Source: Helicoverpa zea
Taxonomy: Eukaryota > Arthropoda > Insecta > Lepidoptera > Noctuidae
Direction: 5' to 3'
NCBI RefSeq assembly: GCF_022581195.2
Contig: NC_061472.1
Span: forward strand, 4,216,001 to 4,280,000
Length of the DNA: 64,000 nt
Within the stretch, counting starts at the first letter, position 1, and every line of letters begins with the position of its first letter. A program made the position numbers and the translations under genes. This document shows, piece after piece, positions 32,911 to 46,700 of the stretch. The notes below the pieces were generated by a model. The model saw nothing but the letters and a program-made list of their open reading frames with translations, ran no database searches and was not told the DNA's origin.

Positions 32911-35900
32911 CTTTTTATGGAATAAATAAATAAAATAAAAATATCAGCCAGTTGCCGTCCTCTGCTGATCCTAGGCCTCCCCCAAGGAACGCCAGCCACC
33001 CGGTCCTAAGCAGCCGATTGTACTGGACTTCATAACATTAAATTCACTCCCACACATTTAAACCATTGCGTAATTCATTTGAATGGAACTCAAGGAAAAA
33101 ACCTTTAATTCCTATTCTCTAATTAATAGTTAAGCCAGACTTACGTAGCATTTAAAATTAAGCCGACAATGTGTACGATGCGATTGCAAATGCTCATGAA
33201 TTTCAAGTTCAACGGATTAACGGAACATTCAGGTGACGTTGTACAGGAAAAACGGCCAAGAAACACAAGACTAGAATACCTAAACAAAAAGAATAACCTA
33301 CCATTTGTTAGTGTGACATCACTTTTTAGTTAAAGGTAAAAAAGTGATTGCAGTTTTTATTTTCAGTTTGTTTTGCTAATCTTTGAATGGTGCTTGAATT
33401 TTCAATTTTTATTAAGGAAAATATCCTTGTTTTAAATCTAGTTTGTTTGATACTATTTTTTTTACTATAGTGGATGCTGCAGTAAATTATGAGTTATGCC
33501 TTGAGGTACATAGGCACATAACATAAGCCTGTATCAAAATATATGTTTTAATGTAGTGAAAAGCGTATGAAAATGATTTCCAACAAAAGTTATATACTTA
33601 CCTACCCACTATCTATTTCAAATAGCAGTTTGTAAGAATATCTTATTTCAGAATCAAAATAAGAAATCAACTCTATATTTTTGTAAAGCATCTAGTCATA
33701 TAAAATTAAAAGTCAAAAGTTTCTCAATAGCAGGAAAATAGCTGATGTTCTAAGTCAAAAGTAGGGGAGATTCGCGAAAGAAGCGTGCGTGCCATTTAGT
33801 CGTCGTTTAGAGAAACTGTCACATTATGGTGTATCAGATTAGATAAGCCACGAGTCCACCTGTAGTTCCCACGATCTCTGTTATAATATTTACTAAGTTT
33901 AACCTGCGGTGGTGCTTGTTAATTGTTCCTTTATATGCGGCACAAACTTGCCAAAAATAATTCCAGGGAAATAGAAAATGCTGTCAGAGTAATGATACGT
34001 CACTACGATTTAATTGTAACGCTTCAAGCTCAAAGCTTCAACGAATTGAATAAATAATTTAAATACCTATGCAAAAAGGTATTTTAAGGCTCACTTATTT
34101 TATACTTTTACTCCAATAATAAATAATGTATCTTTAGGAATGTTTGCAGTTATTGTCGTCGTCTTATTAAAAAAACCTGCAAACAAACATAAAGTTCGTT
34201 ATTGTTACATTAATCGTACAAAGTGAAGACTTGTGACTCCACTACCATTTATGACAAAAATATGACTCCTAAGTAAAAACGTCACTACTTATTTATCTCT
34301 TCAAATTAATCTACCTACTCTTAAAATTTTGCAAAAACAACCAAAATTCTTAATGAAAGTTTTATGTCCCTTTGTTTTTTTGTTAGGTAATGTTTACTTA
34401 TATGGATGAAATGTAACAGGAAGTAGAAAATGTAGGTACTTTTGTGTGTAAATCAAGACTTTAGTGAACGTTGTTTTAATTTTTTGCTGTGATTTTTATT
34501 ATCGATGTTTAGTTAGAGATTTTTTTACATTGAGCCTAACATAAACACTTGTCCAAGGAGCCAATTAACTTACTATTATCATGAATTACCTGATACCTAC
34601 TGAAAGGGCAGAGTAAACAGTTATATTGTCGGTTTATTCAGGGTAACAGTATCATCAAAACTCATTGTTTAACGCAGGTGAGGACCCAAAATCCCTTTGT
34701 AGACCTTATCATAAATCAAATTATTCCTTCCTTTCGTTTCATCGCCCGAACTAGATTATGACAAAGCAAGCCGCGACTAATGACAACTCATTCGATATTT
34801 TCCCGTCCCTAACGGTACCAAAAACATCGATACTATCGACAAACCGTTATCACACCCCTTTGTATTGTAATCGATAACACTAAATTTAAATCGATTTAAA
34901 TTCAGTTGCGTTTCATGGCACGTGTTATAAAATGCGTGCGCTTAAACAATTAGAATTGGAAAGGGTAAAAATGAATAATATTGTTTCAATCATTTCTAAT
35001 TCAAGGAGTAAGCTAAAGTCGTGTATACGCTCTGAACACGTGGCAAAAGACATGAAAATCGTGCGTGCGTATGAATGAATAGTGATGAGTCGCGGCGTCG
35101 GTAGCTTATCGATACTTCATCTATGAAACTGATTGCTGTTTATAGCCCTTACACTCATAAAAGATCACACGCACGTTTCAAGAGAAGTTTCAAGAATATA
35201 GATGCAAGTTAAAGCTAGTATTAGATTAATTATTCAGAATAAGACTACTGACTTAAATGGATACGCATTTCATAAAATAAATACTCAATACTCAATTCTT
35301 TATTTGCGTTCCATATGTTATACAGGTGGTATTTTTATAAAGTTTAAACAATATATTAGAAACAATATGGACCCGGTAGGGTACAGCATAAAGAGGTAGG
35401 AGAGGTTTGCAGTACATGACAATACCTTCAATTAACCTAACAATGGTAGAGAATTAGCAGATACTACAGCAATATAACGATCATTTTGGGTAGGTAGAAT
35501 TCGGAGTTCTTATTTATCTAGTCTGAAAGTCTCCATTGAGCAAGTACAAAATACACAGAACATGTTGTGACACGATGCTGTACCACATAAAAAAGTCGAT
35601 AAACTTTAATTGCTTATCGACATTTAATCACTGTGTCACATCCCTACAATAAAGCTGTCGGGTCGTGCGCTACCCTGTCGATTGTTTTCAATATCGGCTC
35701 CATTTCGATTAACACGAATAATGGAGTCTTCTTTGACGGTAATCCACTTAGTATGCATCGTTTGTTCGAGTTTGAGGTAAGGGGCAGCATTTTTGCACCC
35801 TAATTATAATAATTATGACCATTTCGCTTGAGTTTTTCGTCGAAAAGGACTTTTTCGGTCCAAATACTTAAGTGGTCATGGTGGTTTATTTGATGTAGGC

Positions 35901-36325
35901 TTTGTATAATTAGAAAATGTCTTTAATAAATTGATATTAAATTAAAGGCGTTTGTTTAAATAAATAAGCGACATCAAAACACTGAGTTGAAGAAATATTG
36001 AAGTGTCATTGGCTGAAATACGAGGAAATCGTTTAAGAGTTAGGAAAAAATAAAGCAATTATTGTCAAAGTCAATATCTGAAAAAAATTGTAAGGCGTGT
36101 AATATTGAAAAATCTATTTTCCAATTTTTGTTTTCAGCCACATAATTGGTCACCGTACTTTAACCAATTTATCCAGCACCCACAGTATCTAGCTATAATA
36201 GCTTCAAATAAAAAATCGAGTAAGTAAATCGTAACCCCATTGAAAAGTACAGTCACAGTCGCCTGCATCCTAACACCTTGCACAATGAAAAGCCGCCAGC
36301 TAACTTCGCGACACATAGGCTACCC

Positions 36326-36626
36326 GCACACTGCAGACTAAACAGTCGGCCGACAGTTGACCGATGGTTGGCAAAAAAGTTAAAGGAAATCGTGTTTCCA
36401 ATCAATGTTTTCAGTCGGTCTTACGTACCTGCTAAATACCCTGATCGTTGCTATGTGCTTACTGCCATGCATCTTTATACTGATTTATATACCCAAACAA
36501 ACTATAGGCCAAGAGTGGACCTGATGGTGAGCAAAAATGTTTTCTGAGGTTTGTGTCTGTTTGAAATATTCATACTGATTTAAGAGCCCAAACCAACTAT
36601 CTGCCGACTAAAAGTTTGCAGTGTGC
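36326..36626. mobile_element. MITE, about 300 bp
   Basis: The inverted ends are GCACACTGCAGACTAAACAG and GCACACTGCAAACTTTTAGT (right end read inward), both continuing into TCGGC and AGTTG. No coding capacity and no clear target-site duplication. A related end is at 25509. Confidence 0.65.
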
Positions 36627-37446
36627 TTCTGTTAATCTATAAAACGCCATTCAAAGTGTCGAGTAATCCGTCCGCGTTGATATTTTCCTTTTTAAGTAGA
36701 ATCCAGGATGTGTGGTTATATTTGCATGAATATTTATCAGGCATATCACCGGCAATGTCGTAAAGCGCATTTTAATACATTTTTATCTGCACTGTACTGT
36801 CGGTGTTACAATGATTTTTATGATGGTGTAATATCGTATTGTGGTTATGGCTCTATTATGGGTTTGTGATAAGAATGAAGGCTGTCGATGTTAGGTGATA
36901 GTTTCAAGTATGTTTTTGTAATTGGTTTACGGTTTTTGTTTGTTCATTTATTTATTTATTTATTTATTCATTTATTTATTTATTTTTTATTGTTTATTAG
37001 AAGGTACATTATATATTCTAAAAAGTACAAAATGTTCAACCAAACTGTATACACAGTTTATCTGTTGGATCAGATTTCTTAACTATTGACTTACTATAGG
37101 TACTGTTAAGTTTAAAATTACATGTAGTATAAGTATATAGATAACTTTATTATTATTTCTATATTGTAATATATTAGTATTATATAATGTTAAGTCTTGC
37201 CCCTCTTATATAGAATACGTTTTTCTCTTTTGATTTGCGACGTGATTTAAATTAATGACCTTTGAGATAATTTATATTTTAAATACCTATCTATAGTTTT
37301 GAATTAAGTAATGTTTGCATATATGTACATAATTATATAAGTTAGTTATAATATAAGTACATTAGTCTGATTAGATTACTAGAGATATTAATATTGTGTT
37401 TGTGGTGTTTACCTATACGTGAGTGTTGCACTTTATTCTGTTTGTT

Positions 37447-37491
37447 AATAGTTACACTAATGCATGAGTACTTATCTCATGCATTAGTGTA
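37447..37491. repeat. Short near-perfect hairpin
   Basis: GTTACACTAATGCATGAG and its inverse CTCATGCATTAGTGTAAAC are separated by seven bases. The stem of about 17 bp is too short and too isolated to call a microRNA. Confidence 0.6.
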
Positions 37492-38715
37492 AACATTCGT
37501 TGGTGAACCGAATAAATAAATAAATAACCGGAAAATTACTATAACTTAACACCCCTGTATCCAAAGATTTTATTCCATACAAAACGTCGTTATAACTTTA
37601 AACTAATCTTGTCATTAAATAACTCAATGAAGATTCATTCAAATTGCAATGAATTTAACATTCAATCCATGCAACGATGCGGTGGTCAAACTTATGTCGC
37701 TAATTTATTTTATTAGTAAAAAATCCCCGATATTTTGAATGTGTTGAGCAAAAATACACAAAATTCTGACTAAAAGCGAGACTTATGTCTTAATATCTAA
37801 GAAGCTACTTATCCTCGACTTTATGATGTAAAATTTTCAATTCAGAAAACAATGGATTTTTTTCTGGGAGATCTGCCAAAAATAAACTTTCTGTCAGTAC
37901 CTAAGTACAAACAGCCTTTATTTTGATATTTTAGTTTCGTGCGGATCATATAAAGTACTCAACGTCGCGTGCAATTAGGGTACAACCAATTTTGTTTATA
38001 TATTTACGTTTTTCTTGCATACAAAGTGGCGTTAACCTTCAAATAACAGAGCAATAAGTCGATGTTTCACACTTATTTACGAGTTACAGTGAACTCAGGT
38101 GGGTTTTTGAATCGGATTGTTTTTTTTTTCGTTTTGTTTTGAGCACCTTGATTTTAATAGCAATAGAAGGCTTCCCTGGTACCATCTTGATATTTAATTC
38201 AGTCATTAAGGTGCAATCGTTGTAAACATAACACAGTCTATTTGAGTGAAGCATTGTGCTTCACTCAAACATCTCTAGTCTTACTACAAAAACATAAACA
38301 TGTGTCAAACACTTGTCTAAAAAAAGTTTCGCTGCAAAATAGACCTTATTTCAACGTCATAATCTGTAATTTTTTTAGACAAGTGTTAAACTGACGTTTA
38401 AGAGATTTTGTGGTAAGACGGTTAGTCTTTTGCACTGAAACATTAAGATACATAGGTACACTGACATCAAAGGGTACAGATCTTTATTTGTATTGCTGAA
38501 AATTCCTACCAGAACAACCCATCTAAAATTTTTTGCCATTCAAGGAATATATTTTGTTGCAGTTGAAAAGTGTCAAAAGGGAGCATCATAAAAATTTGTA
38601 CATAGCTGAATAAAAAAAAGCTGTCAATAACCTCAAAATTGTATATAAAAAAACCCCATAGAATACTAAAATTATACATATACACTAAAAGAGATTGCCG
38701 ATTAAAATACAAAAA

Positions 38716-38864
38716 ATGTACATGGAGCTTCTTGCCCGTTCTTCTCCATAAGAAGCTACTTTTTGAATGGGCAACTAGAATCTAACTTATTTATAATTTT
38801 TGACGTTCATAAGTGCTTGTAAGGGCCTAAATGAAATAAATGATTTGACTTTGACTTTGACTAA
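38716..38864 (+). repeat. LINE 3' end with ACTTTG tail
   Basis: GAGCTTCTTGCCCGTTCTTC followed by AATAAATGATTTGACTTTGA and more ACTTTG repeats looks like the 3' end of a lepidopteran non-LTR element in plus orientation; the rest is absent. Confidence 0.5.
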
Positions 38865-40474
38865 ATAAAAATACCTACTACTCATACCATGCAATTTTAA
38901 GCCAACCACATTACGTAACTCCTAACAAATGCTTGCCAACTGTTTCTTCTTTACGGCCTGTTTAAATAAATTAGCGTAAGCTTCACTTCCCACGCGATGT
39001 GTGATCAGAAAACCTTACAAGGGTATAATTTATTAATTTGTTTTCCACTAACGAGTCTTGTAATGCGAACCAATGTACCACGGAATGTTTTATGCAGTAA
39101 TGAGCAATTGAAACCTGCTATTGATTAGTAAGCTATATCTGCTTGGATTATCTGTAACTTTAGAGAGGTTTTCTAGGAATTTTGGATGTTTGGAAGTAAC
39201 TGTTAATGTTTAACGGATTGTTTGTATTAACTCTGTAGGTAAAGCTAAGGTAGTAAATTAAAAGACAGTAAATAAAATTATCACTTTTTCATATTAGGTA
39301 TGTAGAAAATACCAGTGTAACTATATGCCAGGAAAACATTTTCTTCCATTTAGTTCCTTTAAAAGTGTTAACACTGAAAAAATAATCTTACGACTGGTTC
39401 AAATAACATACAATCATGAGCGTAAATAATCTTTACAAAAGTAAAATAGTTAGGTACGGAAATTCATAAAAATTACTCATTTGAAATGAAACCATTCAAA
39501 ACAGAATGAGACGCATTAAACCATTATTAATTCTATAAATGAACATATTACCCACATCTTGATATTCATGCTATCATAACATACCGCGGTACAAAAATCG
39601 AGGAACCACTAAAGTCGACCGCACCAATAAATCCCATACAAAATTCCTCGCATCAATACTTAAGAAAAGACACAAAATAATGTGAATATTTTTCATTTGT
39701 TTTTAGTAGAAAGGTTCCTCTAAGTTTGTGCCTCGTCATAGTACAGGTTAGCCTGGGATATAGGATCACGTATGTATCCTAGGCATCAATAATTCATCTG
39801 GTTGCAGTCAGACAGGCTTGAAATAACAATGGATCAAAGTTTTACTTGAGCTTTTTGTGTGCAAGTTATTGACGAATGCGATTTTAATGTCAAATATATA
39901 GAAGGAATCTAGAAAAGATACATTTTCCTCAGAATTGTAATTTAGAACAAATTTCAATTTTATTAAACGTATAATTTTAATTAAGTTTTATTTATTCACG
40001 TCCTATTTACTTGATGTTTTATAATTAAATTAATTTATGCCTTTTCAAAACAACACAATATCTAACCCCATTTCATGTAGTGTCAGAAGTATTTTTTGAT
40101 TGACTGTACCAAAACTCGCTTCTATTTCTTCACTTGTACCACACGAAATCAAGCTTAGCTTTTGCCTGATTGACAGGTATAGCGCCGCCACTCAATCTTG
40201 ACCCTTCCCCCCTCCCTCAATCGAACCATCTTAGAGCCATATAGGGGGACTTAGCCCATTCTTAATGGTTCAAAATATACTGGTTGTTTGTTAAGCGCAT
40301 TACATCTATTAAGAACTTCAACGCTTGTATCTTAATGTAATTCACACGCATTACCCATTTAAATATAATTCAAGTAACTTATGTAAGTACTGAAACGGCT
40401 AATGGGTGGCATTAGGAACACTTACACACTGTGCACATAATTTACCTTTGAGTTTAAATTTTAACCGCGTGTAG

Positions 40475-41035
40475 CTTGTTTTACATTGTTCTAGGAAGGG
40501 TGACATTCTGACAGTGTCGTACAACAGTTGGTAAGGTTGGTTGGTCGGATGAATTACCTAGTATTTGGTGGCCTTAGTACTATTGGCTATGTGATATGGT
40601 AATGGAGAATGTTGGTGTATAATTGCTTTGGTTATAGTACGACCGTTCGCAGATAACTTTTAGCACATAGCGACTTTGAGCATTCTAGTATGATACCTTT
40701 AGTTGAATCCTTCTTGCGGTTTCTACCATAAAAGCATTTTGCTGTAAAATCTTACAAGAAAGTACTTGTTTTACATTGTTCTAGGAAGGGTGACATTCTG
40801 ACAGTGTCGTAGAACAGTTGGTAAGGAACGCGAGTGGTCGGATGAATTACCTAGTATTCGATGGCCTTAGTAATATTGGCTATGTGATATGGTAATGGGT
40901 AACGTTGGTGTATAATTGCTTTGCTTGTAGTATGAATGTTTGCAGATTACGTTTAGGAGATAGTGATAATCAAGTATTCTAGTATGATACGTTTCATCGA
41001 ATCTTTTGTGAGATTTTTATCTTGTATCCGTTGTA
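40475..41035. repeat. 290-bp direct tandem duplication
   Basis: Copy 1 starts at 40475 and copy 2 at 40765 with CTTGTTTTACATTGTTCTAG. They stay alignable for about 270 bp, with diverging substitutions and an indel. No coding sequence is visible. Confidence 0.85.
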
Positions 41036-41282
41036 AAATAAATATTCATAAGAATATTCTGAAGAATATTATGAATTTCAACCATACTTTTTCACCCTTA
41101 GTTAGTACCTAAAATAAAAAAATAGGTTTCAGAGTTTTCGCCAAACTAGGCGGTGTCTGAGAGTCTCACAGTACTAAGCAGTTACATTTTTTGTATATTA
41201 GGTACTAACGAAGATCCTTTGTCAGGTGAATCCAGTTATATTTTACGTTTGCCTATAGGTAAGACCAATCTTAGACCACAAT

Positions 41283-42496
41283 CAAATCAAATCTCTTTAT
41301 TTTCGGACTGCATAGGCCCATAGATATATACCTTTAAGACTAACATACATAATATATTATACAAAACATTGTTAGTATATAAAAAACTTAAATCTATGTT
41401 AGTAACACTTCACTACGCACTCTGTCACTCCGTGCGGTTCTGTGGCACTTGTCCGCGGAAGCGACGGAACACCACGCCCTGTGGCCAGAAGTTCTCGTCC
41501 AACACGAGGTGCAGGAAGCACGTCGGCACTCGCACCACGAACGCCTTGAAATTGGCGTTATGGCGCGACTCCAGCAGCTGCACTCTCGGGGCGTACCTCA
41601 GCTTCTGGCACACGTACTCCGCGATGTCCTCCGCCTTAGTGGTGTAGTGCAGGCGGGAGATGTACACCGGGGTGTTCGGCTTAGCAGCACAGATTATTGT
41701 GTTTGGCTCCACAGGAGCCTTGCCACAGCGGTTCTTGTTGGCTCGCTGACGGCACTTCCTCCTTTGCACCATCACGAACCCATCATCATCAGCCCGATCC
41801 GGTCCCTTAACGGGCACGGGCTTCACTTTTGCACCAATTGTGCTTCCGGCGACGCTGGCATATTCTCGACGAACACCGTTAGCTTTCGCCGAGGCTGCAG
41901 AAACGCGCAGCTGTTCGAGCGGTTAAGCGGCGGCGAGCGGAGGAGCCGCAGGAACGGGAGCGGGGCAGCGGGGCGCATTGTGCCGACTCAGCATTCGGCG
42001 GTGACAGCGGCGATGGCGACAAAACTGCTGACGCGTAACTTGCACCCGATACATCGAGGCACGCTCCGCGCCGCGTGTTCACGTTGCACGATGCATCCAC
42101 AGGTGACCTAGTTACCGTTACCGATTTACGCAACTCGTTAACTTCGCTGCGCAAACTGGCGACGGTGTTTTGGGATGCATCCAGCTGCTTCTGCACATTC
42201 GCTAAGCTAGCCTTAAGAAAGACTATGTCTTTCAGCAGGCACGTAACGTCGACGTGGTCGAATGTCACGGGAGGGAGCTTACTCAGGTCCTTCGCCACAA
42301 ACGTCGGCACGTCATCAGGGTCGGTCGCTTTAAGGAGCGTGATGATGTCTTGTATACTCTTCTTTGTCCCGTCACGCCGGCGGGACACCATCTGGTCGCT
42401 CTTGTTGCACATCTGGACCACGGACATCTCGTCCATCACGTCCAGCTTCTGCTGCAAGAACGCCAACAGTTCATTCGCCACAAGTTGTTCACTCAT
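41283..42496 (-). pseudogene. ORF1 (gag-like) of non-LTR element, frameshifted, no RT
   Basis: On the minus strand from ATG 42496 the protein begins MSEQLVANELLAFLQQKLDV. It continues with a conserved-looking block (LSKLPPVTFDHVDVTCLLKD) and a likely coiled coil (SLANVQKQLDASQNTVASLR). A frameshift near 41930 moves the frame to one ending at 41425. This second part holds VYISRLHYTTKAEDIAEYVC and FWPQGVVFRRFRG, features I associate with ORF1 proteins of invertebrate LINEs (RRM-like end). An AATAAAGAGATTTGATTTGA tail follows at about 41283-41305. No endonuclease or reverse transcriptase is nearby, so it is either a fragment or an ORF1-only non-autonomous element. It is GC-rich compared with its surroundings. 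The family assignment is from memory of such proteins and moderately sure. Confidence 0.6.
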
Positions 42497-42517
42497 GGCG
42501 ACTATAATCTCTAGCAA

Positions 42518-43722
42518 CGGCTCACGCCGCGCTTACACCTAATACTTTTGTAAAATATTAGACACGTAAGCAACACGACTGCATCGAATCGCTGCTAGTA
42601 CGAGACTTTTGAGACAATGCCGCGAGATTTTGGAAGTAGGTTTCATTTTTGAGTAATGATTTTCTTAATAGTTTTAGAGTATAGTAAATCTTGTGTTCTA
42701 GGTAGAAAAAAACAGATTTTTACATACACCGCACCGTTAGGATTTATTTTGTATCAAATAAAAAAACACAAGCACTGTAACTTATCATTTTTTATTTAAC
42801 TTTTTTTCTCTTATTTCTTCTTAAAGACAATTGCAATAAAATAAACTTAATATTTACATAAATGCCACTATTATTATAAAGAAAATATTTACATCGAAAT
42901 ATAAACTTAACTATTCCTTTGGAATGCAAAAATATTTGGACGGAACCATATTCCAATACTTATGTTCTACGCTATACATTAACTTACGAAATAAAATACT
43001 GTTATAATATTATCTTTATCTTAAGTTGGCTAAAGTACCAAAAATATTTGAATTTCCACCACGATTTTTTTCAAAATTTTTGTGAACCAAGTATGGGCCA
43101 CCAACTTAAGATAAGGCATAACATTTGAGCTTAAACCATAATTCGAATGAAATATCTAAACAAAATTTTAAATGCATCGAAATAGGAAGAAGAAGTTACT
43201 ACATCTAATAGTTAGTTGCAATATGCAACACGAAAATACATAATTTTATTATATTTTCAAGTTAAAAAAAATGTATTGTTTAATAATTCACATTTAGGAC
43301 GGATTTATTTCCCTACATTTAAAATGAAATGAATTCAGAACAGTGATGATAATTTAATTTTCATATATCAATGAAAATATCAAGCCATTATTTTAACAAA
43401 ACACAATCTCACACTTCAATTGGTAGACACATCAATATATTATATTATCTCGATCGACTTACAGCTCTTTCACACTAGCAGATTTTCTGCTCGGTTTTAC
43501 GAGCAGATCGTATCTACGGACATTGAAACTAGATATAACGTTCATTCGACAGGTTTTTTGACGCTCAGAATGTGTCCGTAAAAAAACCTGCTGGTGTAAA
43601 AGCGCTGTCACAATCTAATACCGAAAACAAAAGAAAATCAATCGATTCATTTCCCAAGAAATTCTATTTTCAAATCATGAAACATACGTAACTTTAGTAC
43701 TTATTATAACTTACACTTAATC
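42518..43722 (-). other. Likely dysfusion 3' UTR and flank
   Basis: This AT-rich region follows the dysfusion stop codon on the minus strand. It contains several AATAAA sequences on that strand (for example near 43304, 43245 and 42790), but which one ends the transcript cannot be decided. A small inverted-repeat element is at 43463-43608. Confidence 0.4.
43463..43608. mobile_element. Small MITE downstream of dysfusion stop
   Basis: About 146 bp with ends CAGCTCTTTCACACTAGCAG and CAGCGCTTTTACACCAGCAG (right end read inward). The ends resemble hAT-type termini, but the 8-bp flanks do not match, so the superfamily is unsure. It probably lies in the dysfusion 3' UTR. Confidence 0.55.
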
Positions 43723-46700
43723 TTAAGTGACCATAGCTCTTTCAGGGGGCATCGGTACCATATGATTGTAGGTAAACCGTTGGGTGTAGTCGGGTATTTT
43801 GAGCGTGGTATCCGACCAGGGTGGGCTGGGGTTCCATCGGTCCATGCCGTCGGTTTCCTCTAGCGTGAGGGGAGGTGGGGCTAGCCGCATTCGCTTTGAA
43901 CTTGGGTATTCCATACCTGAGGAAAAAATAAAATTACCTTTTTATGTGTGTAATGTATGTGATGGAGTTGTCGTGTGTAGTTAAGGATTGATATACCATA
44001 CAATTTGATAAGGAATAGCAATGCTTGAATTGTTTGACGCAGTCCTATAAGGTCCAAGAAAACCAAGGCATCTATTATGCGAAATTATAGGATGTACATC
44101 AGCGAAGCTCGAGAATTAATTTTACTAATGGTTAGCAAAAAGATTTCGAAAACATTTTGAAATATGAGATAAACGTTCTAATTTAGTTCATCTATCTTAT
44201 CTTGTGCAAAAAAGTTACATTAACCTATTCATATTTTCTAATTCGTTAATATTTAAATCATCATTGAAAAACATGTTATTTACCTTCAACAACAGTACTA
44301 GAACAGGGCTCCTGTACATGGTAGTTGACCCTGGGGTACTGCTCGTAATACTCTCTCTTCCCGGGGTGCGGGTACATGTACATATTGCTGTTCACAACTA
44401 TGTCTGGTGGCGGGTCATAGTGGTGGGGAGACCTGGAAGAAAATGACTCGTTAGATATGGTATAACTTAATAATCTTCTTTCATAAATAAACATGTTTTG
44501 TTGTTCGTTAGTCTCACTAAAACTCGAAAATTGCTTGCCCAATTCGTCTCAATTTGGGTTTAAAAAGTTTGTAGAGGTCCAGGGAAGTTTGCAACAATAG
44601 CAAGCGGTACGGTTTGCTAGGTCAGCTAGTAATATAAAAGTAATAAAATAAACCCTGCCGAGTCTGTTTGTTCGCGATAACCTCAAAAATATTTCACGGA
44701 TTTTCTTTATACGTGCGGGAGTTCAGTACAGTAAACATATTTATGTAGGTATTTATTTATGTATGTACCTACTTACAATATTATGAAATACATACAATCA
44801 GATATAGAGCAAGCAACCATACAATACATGGATCTATACAGAAAAACCCATCTTTAATTCGCAGGATAGGAACGCTTGAACTAAGCCAAGTATATGTCTG
44901 TATAACTGTATAGATAAGCAATTACGAACTCAGTAATAATTTACATCATAAACACGCTGTGAACGTCAAAACCAATACTGAACTACATCAAAATAATAAA
45001 CTATCACTGACTTAAACCTTTTTCAAGCCAGGCTTTTGATATTTGGTTTACATTAACAACTTTACATATGTATCCCACAGACTTGAAAGCATTGAAAAAT
45101 AGACTTTAATAGAGAAAGAATAAGGTGGTGTAGGGAGTCCAGTGATGGTAAAATAAAGTTGGTAATAGTAAGTTTACAATAAATATGGTAATGAAAGGTG
45201 TCAAATTACGTAGACGGACAGACGGACGGACGGGGTGATGATTTTCTTATTTATATTCCTTGGTGCGACATGACGGGTACAAATTGTAGCAGCTGACCTT
45301 TGCTTGCTTGTTTTTTTTTTGTTTTTGTTCTAGTATTTGCTTTTGTAAATTGTGCATTTAGTAACGTTTTTGAGTTAAATTAACAACCTCGCTTTTCTTG
45401 AAGCGGTTTTGTAAGAGTGTAATATATTACCTCTGGTGATGTGAAAAATATTTACAAATTCCGAATGTCGATTTTTCGATGATCGTTTTGCCCAAATTCA
45501 CCCTTCGATTCAATTCTTTACCGATTTGAATGACTTATGATTTTGTATTGCATTAATTACATGTGTGTTTATTTATTGTTTTCAAAAATACAATCAAAAG
45601 TCCTTACCTTTCTTCGCTAATAGTAGACTGAGGCGAATGCGTAGAATAATCAACGGGACCCCGATCCGTGTACACTCGCTCACAGCCACTATACTCCTCA
45701 ACTGGCTTCGGCTGTACATACGACGACACGTGGTACCCAGAGTACTCCATCTCCTGGTTCTCCACATAAGGATATTCTTGATACTCCTGGTAATACTGAT
45801 CTCGTCGGAAGAACTTCTGGCAGCGAGGGTCCAGCATGCCGCATGGCTGGTTCTGGTAACCGTAGTATTGGTACAGCCAGGAGTTGGCGAGCATTATTGT
45901 GGCTTCTTCTTCGCTGTTGGGAAGAAGAGTTTGGTTTTAATGAGGATTTTGATTATGCTCTGAGATAGTGACCTTTTTTTTTTTTTTTTTTATCGACGTA
46001 AAATCATCAAATGACCCCTCCCGCTGTGGGTTAGCAGCGGTGAGGGAGTGTCAGACTCTTACTGACTAAAATCGTCGTGTTCCGTCATAGGCCTTTTATG
46101 TACCAGGGCCGCGGTATCTCTTTCGAACAACCCGCAGCCCCGGCAGGCCTTGGCCCTGCTGGGCCCCGCTGGGGTTGCTGACGTCTCTTTGAGGAGCGCG
46201 TGGAACAACGCGCGCCGTCGACACGGGTCTGTCGTCTAGGAAGACAGAGGGACGATGAGCCACCCGAACTCACCGCCCACAGACCCACGCCTACGGTGGC
46301 CGGGAGTCATCTCGCGACACCCGGCGCCCATGGTGTCTACCTGGTCCAGCGCGGCGGCCGGGATGAGAGGTGCGAATTCTCTGGCGTTCCGCCTCCTCCT
46401 TCTCGAGCATGACCGCTTCGCAGAAGGAGGCGACGGCATCCCATTCCCTCTCGCCCCGGACCATGGCCTGAACCAGGGCCGGACGCGAGAGGTCGCCGCC
46501 GCCCAAAGCCTCGACGAGGACCCGGCGGTGCCCTTCCCATGCGGGGCACACCTGGACTGTGTGGTCCACCGTGTCCTCGGGGCTGTCCGCACAATGGTGA
46601 CACCAGGGCGCCTCCTCACGACCGATGCGGTGCAGGTACCTCCCGAAACAACCGTGTCCGGTGAGGACCTGCGTCATGCGGTAAGTGAGGGCGCCGTGAC

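Larger units (their letters stand above)
32911..40474. other. Long stretch without recognisable genes
   Basis: No exon, RNA gene or conserved domain is visible. Repeats inside it are listed separately: a MITE (36326-36626), a TTTA microsatellite at about 36950-36986, a hairpin (37447-37491) and a LINE tail (38716-38864). TATCGAT-like sites recur near 34830-35650 without an evident pattern. Confidence 0.4.

Noticed and set aside
37447..37491. Hairpin considered as a microRNA precursor
   Set aside because: The stem of about 17 bp and loop of seven are too small for a typical precursor, and no second arm extension is seen.
41449..42542. Long plus-strand frames opposite the ORF1-like gene
   Set aside because: Composition-driven shadows; the minus strand carries the recognisable ORF1 motifs.
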